This document shows positions 1-7,700 of a DNA stretch of 64,000 nucleotides, piece after piece. Position numbers and translations under genes: made by a program. This stretch comes from Pseudobdellovibrionaceae bacterium. GTDB lineage: Bacteria > Bdellovibrionota > Bdellovibrionia > Bdellovibrionales > Bdellovibrionaceae. The notes under the pieces were generated by a model. The model saw only the letters and a list, made by a program, of their open reading frames with translations, was not told the DNA's origin and did no database searches. Location: NCBI GenBank assembly GCA_019637955.1, contig JAHBUS010000008.1:157997-221996 (forward strand). Direction: 5' to 3'. Positions within the stretch are counted from its first letter, which is position 1. The number at the start of each line of letters is the position of its first letter.

Positions 1-412
1 TATTGATAATTCTGCCACCGGCTTTCATGTGCTTGAGGGCGGCTTGAATTGCGACAAAGACCGCTCTGACATTGATTTTGAAAGTCAGGTCAAAGTCTTC
101 CAAAGACAGGTCATCAATCATGCCGCCTTTTGAAATCCCTGCGCTGTTAACGAGAATGTCCAAGCCGCCAAAAGTCTTTGCTGCTTGGTTCACTGCGTCT
201 GTTACTGCTTTGGGATCAGAACTATCGGCCAAGATAGCCAGTGCACGACCATCTTTGGCTTTGATCTCATTTACGATGTCTTCGGCGAATTTCTCGCTAC
301 CGACATAAGTAAATGCCACCGTGGCTCCTTCTTCAGCAAGTTTACGAACGATGCCCGCTCCGATTCCGCGAGAACCACCAGTTACCAGTGCGATTTTGTT
401 TTTCAGTTTCAT
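1..412 (-). CDS. Short-chain dehydrogenase/reductase, 3' part beyond window edge
   Basis: This is the N-terminal 137 residues of an SDR-family NAD(P)-dependent oxidoreductase of the FabG-like type. The nucleotide-binding motif T-G-G-S-R-G-I-G is at residues 11-18 and the structural N-S-A-G motif is near residue 90, so the Rossmann fold is recognisable. The catalytic Ser and Tyr-x3-Lys lie beyond the left edge, so substrate and activity cannot be judged. It starts at ATG 412 with AAGGAGAC just upstream on the minus strand. It is divergent from a LysR regulator 115 bp away, a common arrangement in which the regulator controls the neighbouring oxidoreductase. FabG itself is unlikely because no fatty-acid synthesis genes are adjacent. 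Confidence 0.93.
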   Translation of the reverse strand, partial: MKLKNKIALVTGGSRGIGAGIVRKLAEEGATVAFTYVGSEKFAEDIVNEIKAKDGRALAILADSSDPKAVTDAVNQAAKTFGGLDILVNSAGISKGGMIDDLSLEDFDLTFKINVRAVFVAIQAALKHMKAGGRIIN

Positions 413-499
413 ATAGGTCTCCTTTGTTTGTTGTTTGTGCCTACTCAAATAAAGTATCGACTTTTTCGACTTTCTATTAGATAGATAAATTCAAATACT

Positions 500-519
500 C
501 TTTTCGCCATATCGAAAAG
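500..519. promoter_or_regulatory. Inverted repeat in the SDR/LysR divergent promoter region
   Basis: CTTTTCG, a 6-nt spacer, then CGAAAAG form a perfect dyad directly upstream of and touching the ribosome-binding site of the LysR gene. A related half-site, ACTTTTTCG, occurs about 45 bp upstream. LysR proteins usually bind dyads in the shared intergenic region, so this is a plausible autoregulatory operator. That function is inferred from position only. Confidence 0.45.
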
Positions 520-527
520 TGAGGCTT

Positions 528-1421
528 ATGGACTTAAACGAAGCTGTTGTTTTCATTAAGGTTGTTCAAAAAGGAAGTTTCACCAAGGCAGCCCAAGACC
601 TTGGAATGCCTGTTTCCACGGTGAGTGAGAAGGTCACATCGCTCGAAAGAAGGCTGGGGGCGACTTTAATTCAAAGAACGACCAGAAAACTGAGTATCAC
701 TCCCGTGGGGCAAGCCTATTTCAAACGCTGCATTGTCGGATTGGAGGAATTTAAGGCGGCTGACTCGGAGGTCATCGCCAGTCGAGCGGAACCTCAGGGA
801 CTTCTGCGTATTACAGCGCCCATCGAGTTCGGCGTCGATATACTTCCGCCTCTCGTGGCAAATTACACGAAGAAGTTTCCAAAGACCGAAGTAGAGACTC
901 TTCTAACTCAACGCAAAGTCGATTTCTTGAACGATGAAATTGACGCCGCTATTCGAGTCGGGAAACTGAACGACTCATCCCTGATCGCAAGGAAGGTTGG
1001 CACATTTTCGTTTGTTCCAATGGCGTCACCCGAATACGTGAAGCTGTATGGCGCACCAAAGACTCCTGAGGATTTGGCGAAGCACACTTGCTTGGCCTTT
1101 GCACCACTGGATTCAAGAGTTTGGAGTTTATCAGATGGACAGATGAATCTGAAAATCGAAGTTCACCCAAGACTCAGGGCTGATGAAACCGAAATACATA
1201 AGGGTCTCATTATGGAAGGTATGGGAATTGGCCTCGTCCCATCCTTCTGCGCGGAAAAAGAAATCAAAGCAGAACGCTTAGTCCGCGTTCTGCCTGGCTG
1301 GTACTCGGGAGTCATTCCCGTGCACATCGTGTATCCTTCACAGCGATTCATGAATGCCAACTTATCGGCATTCATGAAAATTGCGCTGGAGTACCTTCAG
1401 CAGAAGTTCAACACGCGCTAA
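528..1421 (+). CDS. LysR-family transcriptional regulator
   Basis: The protein is 297 residues with the standard LysR layout: a winged helix-turn-helix in the first ~60 residues, a linker helix, then a periplasmic-binding-protein-like effector domain. The run A-A-Q-D-L-G-M-P-V-S-T-V-S near residues 20-32 is the recognition HTH. I chose ATG 528 because GTGAGG lies 4 nt upstream; an in-frame GTG at 519 would overlap that Shine-Dalgarno sequence. It is divergent from the SDR gene, which is probably its target. Its stop codon overlaps by 4 nt the stop of the convergent primase-like gene, which may mark the edge of a mobile segment. The effector is unknown. Confidence 0.93.
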   Translation: MDLNEAVVFIKVVQKGSFTKAAQDLGMPVSTVSEKVTSLERRLGATLIQRTTRKLSITPVGQAYFKRCIVGLEEFKAADSEVIASRAEPQGLLRITAPIEFGVDILPPLVANYTKKFPKTEVETLLTQRKVDFLNDEIDAAIRVGKLNDSSLIARKVGTFSFVPMASPEYVKLYGAPKTPEDLAKHTCLAFAPLDSRVWSLSDGQMNLKIEVHPRLRADETEIHKGLIMEGMGIGLVPSFCAEKEIKAERLVRVLPGWYSGVIPVHIVYPSQRFMNANLSAFMKIALEYLQQKFNTR

Positions 1422-2254
1422 CTATCGATGATTGAGGTGCGCGGGAGCGTTGAATTGAACAGCTTTTCAAAGGGCCATGCTTTCTCGATTCGCCTGCGCG
1501 TGTGTTCCGGCCCCATCGTCTTCACGTAATCGCGAGGCTCTGGTAATCGACGATTCCAAACTCCTCTGGCGGGTATTCCTCTATTTCTGAGCATGTGAAG
1601 CAATCGATAAAGACCGTACCAGCCAGCTTCATCTCCATCAAACCATGCGATGACTTCCACTCCTGTAGATTTCAGTTTCAACGCTTGCTCATCGGTGAAA
1701 CCAGTTCCGAGAATGCTGACGACGTTTTGAATGCCCGACATGTAGAGAACGATTGCATCCAGCACGCCTTCGACAAGAATTACTTGCTTGGCCTCTTGAA
1801 TGGCTACCTTTGCTTGATGAATGCCGTAGAATTTGGCTGTGTCACCGAAGACCGGCGACTTTATCGGTCCAAGATATTTGGGCGCACACGATGGAATCAA
1901 ATTTCGGCCAACAAATCCCACGAAGTGTCCGCCTTCATTCTGAATGGGAAACATGATGTGACGGCGGAACACGGAGACATATTCGTTCGGCAAGTCTCGT
2001 CGCTCTCTTATCAGTCCGCACTCCACAGCGATGTCTCGTGTAAATCCTTGGCCTTGCAAAACCTTGGGGAACCCTGAAAAGCCTGGCTCTGCAAACCCGA
2101 TTTTGAAGATGTCGATCGCTTCAACGCCGATCTCGCGATTCGTGAGCCAAAGCCTTACCGGATCGTCGTAGTGGAGAGATGTCAAAGCCTTGTGAAAATG
2201 GAGGGCCGCGAACGAATTGATTTCAAGAAGCCGGTTACTACGTTCCTCAGTCAT
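1418..2254 (-). CDS. TOPRIM-domain primase-like protein
   Basis: This 278-residue protein resembles the catalytic core of DnaG-type primases without the N-terminal zinc-binding domain. Residues ~1-150 look like the DnaG N-terminal RNA-polymerase subdomain (G-F-V-G-R at 113-117, Y-L-G-P near 127). A TOPRIM fold follows with V-E-G (glutamate 162) and D206-x-D208, the usual metal-binding acidic residues. The start ATG 2254 overlaps the stop of the upstream ATPase gene (ATGA), implying translational coupling. A TOPRIM primase coupled to a DnaA/DnaC-like ATPase suggests an autonomous replication module of a mobile element. The helicase-interaction domain of DnaG is absent, so chromosomal DnaG is excluded. 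Confidence 0.8.
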   Translation of the reverse strand: MTEERSNRLLEINSFAALHFHKALTSLHYDDPVRLWLTNREIGVEAIDIFKIGFAEPGFSGFPKVLQGQGFTRDIAVECGLIRERRDLPNEYVSVFRRHIMFPIQNEGGHFVGFVGRNLIPSCAPKYLGPIKSPVFGDTAKFYGIHQAKVAIQEAKQVILVEGVLDAIVLYMSGIQNVVSILGTGFTDEQALKLKSTGVEVIAWFDGDEAGWYGLYRLLHMLRNRGIPARGVWNRRLPEPRDYVKTMGPEHTRRRIEKAWPFEKLFNSTLPRTSIIDS

Positions 2255-2940
2255 GATTCTTCCTGACTGTCCCGCATTTCCCGAATCATTCTGGCTTTCT
2301 TCATGCTTCCAGCGATAGTTCGGCACGATTGAGTTTGCTCCAGCAGATTTTCGGAGCAAAGCCTGAGGTCTTCGTCCTCCTGAGGTTCGTAGCCAAATTC
2401 ATGTACGAAGTAGAACTTTGAAAGCGTCAGTATATCGTGCTCACTCATGGGTCCAATGTGTGCGAGAATCGCCTCATTATCCGGTTGGTTCACACCGACA
2501 AATCGGTCCATCGTCATCACGGTTTTGCAACCAGTCTTAGCAAGGCTCATCAGGAACTGATTCCATGAGTGCGGGTTTTCACTGCGTTGCAAGAGTTGAG
2601 CGACATCTAGTCTGAAGAACTCGTACTCCTGGGCAAGAACAGAAACGTCGATTTCGTCGATTGAAATTTTCATGCTTTGAAGCAGATTCAGCAAGTATTC
2701 GGCAGAGAGGTGCATGGCTTTCAGATTCTTCAAGTACGTCAGTCGGTACATCAAGTGGTCTTTCCCCATGCCGCAGTCGCCGGTCAGAACAAGCGGTCGG
2801 TCCGTTTGCTTCGTCAGATAGTCGTTTACGGCGTCGATAGCAGCTTCGTTACAGTGAAGACGTAAAAAGGTCCTCCGTTCAAAACTTGAACTGCTTCCTC
2901 TTTCCTTGATTCTTTCGATGAACTCGTTTGTCCTGCTCAT
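2251..2940 (-). CDS. DnaA/DnaC-like AAA+ ATPase with degenerate Walker motifs
   Basis: The 229-residue protein resembles the ATPase domain of DnaA, Hda or DnaC loaders. The P-loop region reads L-T-G-D-C-G-M-G-K-D-H (residues 52-62), but the Ser/Thr that should follow the lysine is Asp. The Walker B position reads L-D-V-A-Q rather than acidic D-D. The arrangement around the P-loop (G-K-x-H-L) is DnaA-like. There is no C-terminal DnaA DNA-binding domain. It is the first gene of a two-gene operon with the TOPRIM primase, so a role in recruiting the replication machinery to the element is plausible. The degenerate motifs suggest weak or absent ATP hydrolysis. Confidence 0.7.
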   Translation of the reverse strand: MSRTNEFIERIKERGSSSSFERRTFLRLHCNEAAIDAVNDYLTKQTDRPLVLTGDCGMGKDHLMYRLTYLKNLKAMHLSAEYLLNLLQSMKISIDEIDVSVLAQEYEFFRLDVAQLLQRSENPHSWNQFLMSLAKTGCKTVMTMDRFVGVNQPDNEAILAHIGPMSEHDILTLSKFYFVHEFGYEPQEDEDLRLCSENLLEQTQSCRTIAGSMKKARMIREMRDSQEES

Positions 2941-3023
2941 TTAGCCTCCCCGAAAAGGGGCGGGAAAAAACCATGCCCTGACGTGGTTCGTCAATTTGCA
3001 GCAGGTCAAGGGCATACCTTAAT

Positions 3024-3058
3024 CTCTTACTCTGTGTCTGTGTTACTTAGAGTAAGAG
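3024..3058. promoter_or_regulatory. Perfect 10-bp inverted repeat, candidate Xre operator
   Basis: CTCTTACTCT at 3024-3033 and its exact reverse complement AGAGTAAGAG at 3049-3058 are separated by 15 nt. The dyad sits between the divergent replication operon (minus strand) and the small Xre-type gene at 3077. The same core (TACTC/GAGTA) recurs at 3362-3372 upstream of the next transcription unit, supporting recognition by one regulator, probably the product of the 3077 gene. Confidence 0.6.
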
Positions 3059-3076
3059 TTTTCGATACTTATAGAG

Positions 3077-3337
3077 GTGAGCAGTAGAGGATTCGAAAAC
3101 GTACCACCAAAATATCGTAGGAAAGCTGAAGCCCAGCTTGAAGTTCTTGGCAGAACAATCCAAGAAAGACGTGAACATTTAAATCTTACCCAAGAACAGT
3201 TGGCGGAACGGCTCAACATCAGCGTTGCCATGGTTCAATATATCGAACAGCAACGGCGCGTTCCAAGTCTCAAGGTTCTTTTGGCGGCTTGTGCTGCTCT
3301 GGATCTTCAGTTCTCGCTCAAACCTGAGCGAAAGTGA
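3077..3337 (+). CDS. Small Xre-family helix-turn-helix regulator
   Basis: This 86-residue protein has a single HTH_3/Xre domain at residues ~24-80, with the typical L-T-Q-E-Q-L-A-E-R-L-N-I-S and P-S-L-K-V-L-L elements. The start is GTG 3077, the only plausible in-frame start; GAGG abuts it, so the ribosome-binding site is poor and expression may be low. It is divergent from the replication pair, with a perfect 10-bp dyad between them, and precedes a response-regulator gene whose promoter carries the same half-site. A repressor controlling element replication and the downstream operon is the simplest reading. Confidence 0.8.
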   Translation: MSSRGFENVPPKYRRKAEAQLEVLGRTIQERREHLNLTQEQLAERLNISVAMVQYIEQQRRVPSLKVLLAACAALDLQFSLKPERK

Positions 3338-3361
3338 TCGGCCTGCCGATTAAACTGATCG

Positions 3362-3413
3362 TACTCCGAGTAAGAGTTCATAATTGCGTCATAAACTACA
3401 TCTGTGTTATAAT
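3362..3413 (+). promoter_or_regulatory. Promoter with TACTC-C-GAGTA operator before the receiver gene
   Basis: The palindrome TACTC-C-GAGTA (3362-3372), extended to GAGTAAGAGTT (3368-3378), matches the half-site of the dyad at 3049-3060. It lies directly upstream of a promoter-like pair: TTGCGT at 3384-3389 and a perfect TATAAT at 3408-3413, spacing 18. The unit likely drives the receiver/HTH genes starting at 3488 under control of the upstream Xre protein. Confidence 0.55.
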
Positions 3414-3487
3414 CTCGGCACATTCCGGGAAATGAAGGAGATCAAAAGAGAGCAATCATCGACCGGTGCTTTGAAAGGAGCCTGCAC

Positions 3488-3853
3488 ATGGGTGCAAATA
3501 TCCTCGTGGTTGATGATCAGCCTGAAATGCGATTCTTAATCGCTGCGAATCTGCGTCGCCTCTTCAATTTCCAAATCGTCGAAACTGACAGTGTGCAAAG
3601 TGCTATCAAGCACCTACAGTCGGCTAAATTCGAACTCATCGTCTCCGACTTAATAATGCCCAATGGTTCAGGAATAGATTTATTCAACTATGTTGAAGAG
3701 AACCCTGAGTTTGACGGTCACTTCATTCTCTTTACTTCAGCCGTAGATCGTGTACCTCCAGATGATAAAGAACGAGTCATCGTCATTGATAAACGTCATA
3801 TGCCTGAATTGCTCAGCGCAATTGAATTTCTTGGACTAAATAATGGGCGCTAA
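3488..3853 (+). CDS. Stand-alone response-regulator receiver domain
   Basis: This 121-residue single-domain CheY-like receiver has acidic-pocket residues D9 and D10, phospho-acceptor D54 (in S-D-L-I-M-P), T83 and K102, all at expected positions. GAAAGGAG lies 8 nt upstream of ATG 3488. There is no output domain, but its 3' end overlaps by 11 nt the start of an HTH protein gene, so the two are probably co-translated and may act as a split regulator. No histidine kinase is adjacent; the partner kinase is unknown. It lies inside a mobile element. Confidence 0.88.
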   Translation: MGANILVVDDQPEMRFLIAANLRRLFNFQIVETDSVQSAIKHLQSAKFELIVSDLIMPNGSGIDLFNYVEENPEFDGHFILFTSAVDRVPPDDKERVIVIDKRHMPELLSAIEFLGLNNGR

Positions 3854-4211
3854 TCAAGTTCCGGCAGAACTGTGGCCTTTTCTATCACGTTACCTTCGAC
3901 AAGCAAGAACGGCCCGTAGTCTCACGCTCACTCAAGCTGCTGAACGCATTGGTATTCCTGCCGAGACTCTCGAATCAATGGAGAGTGGAACAACCGCCGT
4001 GCCGTTTGAACTGGTGGTTTCCATTATCGAGGATCACTACGGCGGCGCTAGAGGCGATGCTGTCGAAGGGCTTCTTCGTCGTTTGGCTGCCGAAAGGAAA
4101 CGCTGTACAAAGGAAACTGAGCGACGCAAACACTTGTCTCTAATCGGTGATGACCCAAAGCCATGGGAAAAAATCGACTTCGGCCAGGTGACTCAAGGAG
4201 TTTTGCGATAG
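3843..4211 (+). CDS. HTH DNA-binding protein, translationally coupled to the receiver gene
   Basis: This 122-residue protein has an Xre-like helix-turn-helix at residues ~12-68 (R-S-L-T-L-T-Q-A-A-E-R-I-G-I-P) and a basic, charged C-terminal tail. ATG 3843 lies inside the end of the receiver gene, giving an 11-nt overlap. The pairing suggests that the receiver modulates this DNA-binding protein. The C-terminal half has no domain I recognise. Confidence 0.7.
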   Translation: MGANQVPAELWPFLSRYLRQARTARSLTLTQAAERIGIPAETLESMESGTTAVPFELVVSIIEDHYGGARGDAVEGLLRRLAAERKRCTKETERRKHLSLIGDDPKPWEKIDFGQVTQGVLR

Positions 4212-4291
4212 CGCAGGGTCTCCGATAGTTTCCAAATCACGTCTTCTATCCGCTCTTGGTTTGGAGAAATTCATGGCGTTGATATGCCTCG

Positions 4292-4594
4292 ATGGATCGC
4301 GGCGGAGCGGAACGATGTTCCAACAATCAAACAAAGAAATGCAGCAAATGTAGAAGGATGCTGCCGCTATCTGAATTCTATCCGAAGGGCGGACGCCTTA
4401 GCTCTGCATGCCGCGCATGTGAACTTGCGCAGAAAAGGAAGGCGCGGTTAAAAAAGAAATCTCGGAGGAAGAGGAAGCCCGCAAATTTCATCGACCCTAA
4501 TGCGATACGCGTCTTAACTGTGAACCTCCCAGACATTCACAAAGTGAACAACTACTTGGGAGAAATTCAGAATGAAGACACCAAAAACAACTAG
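4292..4594 (+). CDS. Small Cys4 zinc-finger protein paired with serine recombinase
   Basis: This roughly 100-residue basic protein has a treble-clef-like cysteine pattern C-S-K-C ... C-R-A-C (residues 17-42) with L-x-x-F-Y between the pairs. A very basic stretch (K-R-K-A-R-L-K-K-K-S-R-R) follows. The fold is common in small phage and mobile-element DNA-binding proteins. The start is uncertain because no good ribosome-binding site precedes ATG 4292. Its end overlaps the large serine recombinase start by 23 nt. A second protein of the same design (15921-16193) precedes the other large serine recombinase in this window, so the pair is probably functional. Acting as a recombination directionality or DNA-bending factor is my inference. 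Confidence 0.65.
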   Translation: MDRGGAERCSNNQTKKCSKCRRMLPLSEFYPKGGRLSSACRACELAQKRKARLKKKSRRKRKPANFIDPNAIRVLTVNLPDIHKVNNYLGEIQNEDTKNN

Positions 4595-6185
4595 TTCCGA
4601 ATTATTTGGCGCCCTCTATGGTCGCGCATCTACACAAGAGTTAGCCGAGCGCGAAACTCTTCGACAGCAAAAAAATCTTGGTATCGAAAGTGCCGAACGC
4701 CTTACCAAGCAGACCGGTAGAAAACATGTTATCAGACACTTTCTGATAGAAGAGACAGGTGTTAGCGGCAGCTCCACAAAGAAAAGGATTAAGTTTCAGG
4801 AGCTACAACGCCTAGTGAAAGAACAAAAAGTATCTTTCGTAATTGCAAAAGAGATCAGTCGTCTCAGTCGTTCTTTGCGCGACTTTTTGCAATTCTGCGA
4901 ACTATGCCGTGAGCATAAGGTCGCTTTACACATAGGTAATCTTCCAGGCTGCGACCCGAACACGGCGACAGGCCAAATGATGCTCGCGGTAATTGGAGCA
5001 ATCGCACAGTTTGAAAGAGAACTTGCAATTGAACGTGTGAAAACTACGGTTCGATCTGCTGCATTTAATAACTTTAAGATTAACGGGAGTCGGCCAGTTC
5101 TAGGTTTCCGTCGAAATCCACAAGAAAGAGGTAGATGGGTTACGATCCCGGGGGAACTTCAGAAAATCGAACTACTGATGCGAGACTTTTTAAGTCATGG
5201 CTCGATGGCAAAAACTGTGGAAAAGGCAAAAGAGGAAGGGATTACGAAGCTAAGTGGTAAACCTTTTAACTGCACCTCTCTTCGGAGCTATTTCAAAAAC
5301 AGAAAGTACATTGGTGAAATGCTCGTCAAAGAAATTGGGAATGATGAGATAAAGAAACCTGTGCGTCTTCCATTTGGCGAAGCGATAGACCGATCATTGT
5401 TCGAAAAGGTGCAGAATCAGCTCGACCAAAATGATGAACTGAAAAGAAAAAATCAGCATCGGCTTGGCAAGCGGATCTATATTCTCCATGGCGTCCTAGT
5501 TACCGAATCCGGTGCAAGATACGCGGGCACTTCGAGTCCAGGGAGGAATAAAGTAAAGTACGCTTACTATGTGGAGAGGAAGACGAACACGAAAGTTGAA
5601 GCTGCACTCTTGGAGGAAAAGGTTCTTGCAAGCCTAGCGAACTCTTTGGCTAGTGAGGAAGCTATGGAGAGTCATACTCAAGAAATCATCAAAAATCACA
5701 AGGCACAAATTGAAGAACTGTTGAGAGAGTCAGAATCATTAAAGACAGAAATGCTATCCCTCCAGGATCGAGAAATGAAAATCATCTTGGGTCTCACCAA
5801 CTCAAATCAAAATATGGGTCCGGATTTGATCGAACTCCTCAATAAGCAGGCTAAAGAAGTCGCGGCAGAAAAAGATCGTGTTTTAACTCGCCAATCCGAC
5901 GTGAACTCGATGCTAGAAGAATTCGAAAGTTTCGACTTGGATCTTAAGAAACACCGTGCACGAGCACACGAAATTATAAAACAGATCAGGAAAGCGGAGC
6001 CACTTCGTCAACGACACTTCATTCGCCAAGTAGTTGAAAAAATTGAACTAAAGAAGACTGGCGAGGTCCGTGTTTATTGGAGATTTGCGAGGGTGTTCAC
6101 CGCTATGGAGGAACAGGTGGCCTCCAGTAAAAAATGGCTCACCACTCAGACGACATCGCTGGCTTGGTGTCCGGACTCAATATAA
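4572..6185 (+). CDS. Large serine recombinase (integrase of element A)
   Basis: This 537-residue site-specific recombinase starts with a resolvase catalytic domain (nucleophile S20 in Y-G-R-A-S-T-Q-E; S-R-L-S-R-S-L-R-D near 96). The recombinase DNA-binding domain follows (~170-290; K-Y-I-G near 240) and then a long coiled coil (~345-470), the standard layout of phage-type integrases. The zinc-ribbon region (~303-335) lacks the usual cysteines. The last ~18 codons, after the AAATGGCTCA repeat at 6132, appear to be supplied by whatever sequence flanks the integration site. It overlaps the preceding zinc protein gene and the following HTH frame, the latter by 52 nt. Confidence 0.92.
   Translation: MKTPKTTSSELFGALYGRASTQELAERETLRQQKNLGIESAERLTKQTGRKHVIRHFLIEETGVSGSSTKKRIKFQELQRLVKEQKVSFVIAKEISRLSRSLRDFLQFCELCREHKVALHIGNLPGCDPNTATGQMMLAVIGAIAQFERELAIERVKTTVRSAAFNNFKINGSRPVLGFRRNPQERGRWVTIPGELQKIELLMRDFLSHGSMAKTVEKAKEEGITKLSGKPFNCTSLRSYFKNRKYIGEMLVKEIGNDEIKKPVRLPFGEAIDRSLFEKVQNQLDQNDELKRKNQHRLGKRIYILHGVLVTESGARYAGTSSPGRNKVKYAYYVERKTNTKVEAALLEEKVLASLANSLASEEAMESHTQEIIKNHKAQIEELLRESESLKTEMLSLQDREMKIILGLTNSNQNMGPDLIELLNKQAKEVAAEKDRVLTRQSDVNSMLEEFESFDLDLKKHRARAHEIIKQIRKAEPLRQRHFIRQVVEKIELKKTGEVRVYWRFARVFTAMEEQVASSKKWLTTQTTSLAWCPDSI
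6132..6141. repeat. AAATGGCTCA repeat, putative attachment-site core (left end of element B)
   Basis: This 10-bp sequence recurs at 17930-17939, where it includes the CCA end of a tRNA-Asn gene (TGGCTCA is the complement of the tRNA 3' end TGAGCCA). Both copies lie inside the 3' end of a large serine recombinase gene. I read this as the junction between element A (left) and element B (right), i.e. two integrations at the same target. Short cores are normal for serine integrases. Confidence 0.5.
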
Positions 6186-6625
6186 CTCTCGAAGCAGTCG
6201 TTGAGCAAGCGCATCAAGATAAAAATTCAAAGAAGATTAGGGCTTTAGCTCGGACCGCATCCACACACGCCGAGATCGCAGCGAAGCTCGGCATCGGTAG
6301 GTCCACCGTTTCCGAGTCCTTACGACGGAACGGGCTGCGGATTGAAAAGCTCAAGCCTCACTTCGGCCATCCAGGTCATGGCCTCAGGTTTGGATGGCGG
6401 GTTGGGACCAACGGGTTGGAACCGTGTCCGCTTGCGCGACGAGCCATTGACCGCATGATCCGCCTACGCCGGGATGGTCAAACCTATCGTGAAATTGCCG
6501 CTATCCTTGACGCCGAAGGCTTCCAAACGCTCACCCGTTCCCCTTGGGCTGCCGCTACCGTTCTAGGGATCATCAGGCGCGAGGGTTCTCTAAGTAAGAC
6601 AAGTCATGCCCGGAGTCCTCCCTAA
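6134..6625 (+). CDS. HTH protein resembling recombinase DNA-binding segments
   Basis: This 163-residue protein has two helix-turn-helix-like segments: A-E-I-A-A-K-L-G-I-G-R-S-T-V-S (~46-60) resembles the C-terminal HTH of small resolvases. The second, Y-R-E-I-A-A-I-L-D-A-E-G-F-Q-T (~118-132) followed by A-A-A-T-V-L-G-I-I, resembles the 'Recombinase' domain. No catalytic domain is present. ATG 6134 overlaps the recombinase gene by 52 nt, right after a run of six A residues. It could be a free DNA-binding accessory factor, a fragment of an older recombinase, or a -1 frameshift extension of the upstream integrase. Confidence 0.5.
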   Translation: MAHHSDDIAGLVSGLNITLEAVVEQAHQDKNSKKIRALARTASTHAEIAAKLGIGRSTVSESLRRNGLRIEKLKPHFGHPGHGLRFGWRVGTNGLEPCPLARRAIDRMIRLRRDGQTYREIAAILDAEGFQTLTRSPWAAATVLGIIRREGSLSKTSHARSPP

Positions 6626-6757
6626 ACGCTGTTTGCAGGTTTTGGGACATGTTCCTCGTGAACCCCGCAGATGAATAGGGATGAGTTCTTTGCATGGGCC
6701 TGAAGTCAGTGGGGCAAACGCGCGCCGCACCAGACTCAATCAACCAGAAAGCAGAAG

Positions 6758-7648
6758 ATGATGGAACTTCCAACAAAAGCAGCTTCTTCACTTGAGAGCC
6801 GCGCTCTCGGCATGGCACTCGGACATGCTGTCGGCGACGCTTTCGGAGCAACCCGAGAGTTCGCAGAGCCCGATCCCACTTTCTCACATACCGAAATAGT
6901 CGGCGGCGGCACCTTCGGCTGGCGAGCCGGACAGCCGACCGACGATACCGACCTTGCGATGATAGTCCTTCGTTCGATGCCTAGTCGAACAGAGTTCGAT
7001 TTGAAGGCCATGCGCTCGCTCTTGATCGAATGGCATGAATGCGAACCCATCGACATAGGCGTGACCATCCGACAGGCGATCGTGCGATTGAAGCGTGGAG
7101 CTGCGCTTGGAGGAGATCCAGAGACTCACAGCGAGGCGAACGGATCGCTGATGCGGGTTGCTGGCCTCTCTCTGCTGGATCTGCCGTGGATGCCTCCATT
7201 CTTAAAAATCTTAGAGGACCAAACACGACTCACCCACGGGCATGAGAACTGCGTCCTTGCCGACCGCATCCTCATTTCCGGATTGCGGGCTGGGTTGCGC
7301 GGCGGAGATCGCAAGGAAGTCATCCGCGCGATGCGGCTCTCGGCCCACGGTAACAAATGGCCGTTCGATATTTCGGGTGTAGCGACTCTCTCGTGGGACC
7401 AATTGCCCACGACCGGCTGGGTCTGCGATACGCTTCATGCGGCGTTCTGGTCGATCGTGAACTGTAGATCTTTCGAGGAAGCAATGGTTAAACTCGCCGC
7501 TCGCGGCGGGGATGCTGACACGACGTGTGCGGTCGCTGGGGCCCTGTTCGGATCGTTCAGTGGCGTCGATAATCTCCCTACTCGATGGCTGAACGTCATC
7601 GAAGCAAAAGAAGAAATCGAACACCTCGTCGAGTCACTGCTGCGATAA
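6758..7648 (+). CDS. ADP-ribosylglycohydrolase family protein
   Basis: This 296-residue protein is of the DraG/ADP-ribosyl-hydrolase superfamily, which removes ADP-ribose from proteins or small molecules using two metal ions. Visible signatures are G-x-x-G-D-A-F-G (22-30), T61-D62-D63-T64, N-G-S-L-M-R (~128-133) and the C-terminal G-G-D-A-D-T (250-255). All metal ligands expected for an active enzyme seem present. It begins ATG-ATG at 6758/6761. It sits as likely cargo near the left end of element B. The true substrate is unknown; countering phage or host ADP-ribosylation or NAD metabolism are possibilities. Confidence 0.88.
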   Translation: MMELPTKAASSLESRALGMALGHAVGDAFGATREFAEPDPTFSHTEIVGGGTFGWRAGQPTDDTDLAMIVLRSMPSRTEFDLKAMRSLLIEWHECEPIDIGVTIRQAIVRLKRGAALGGDPETHSEANGSLMRVAGLSLLDLPWMPPFLKILEDQTRLTHGHENCVLADRILISGLRAGLRGGDRKEVIRAMRLSAHGNKWPFDISGVATLSWDQLPTTGWVCDTLHAAFWSIVNCRSFEEAMVKLAARGGDADTTCAVAGALFGSFSGVDNLPTRWLNVIEAKEEIEHLVESLLR

Positions 7649-7700
7649 CGCTCGGTCGGTTCACACTGAAGATTCATGTTGTTTCTGCCGATAAGTAACC

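Noticed and set aside
1..1500. Left attachment site of element A
   Set aside because: No copy of AAATGGCTCA or the tRNA-Asn 3' end was found near the LysR/SDR genes; the left end may be outside the window.
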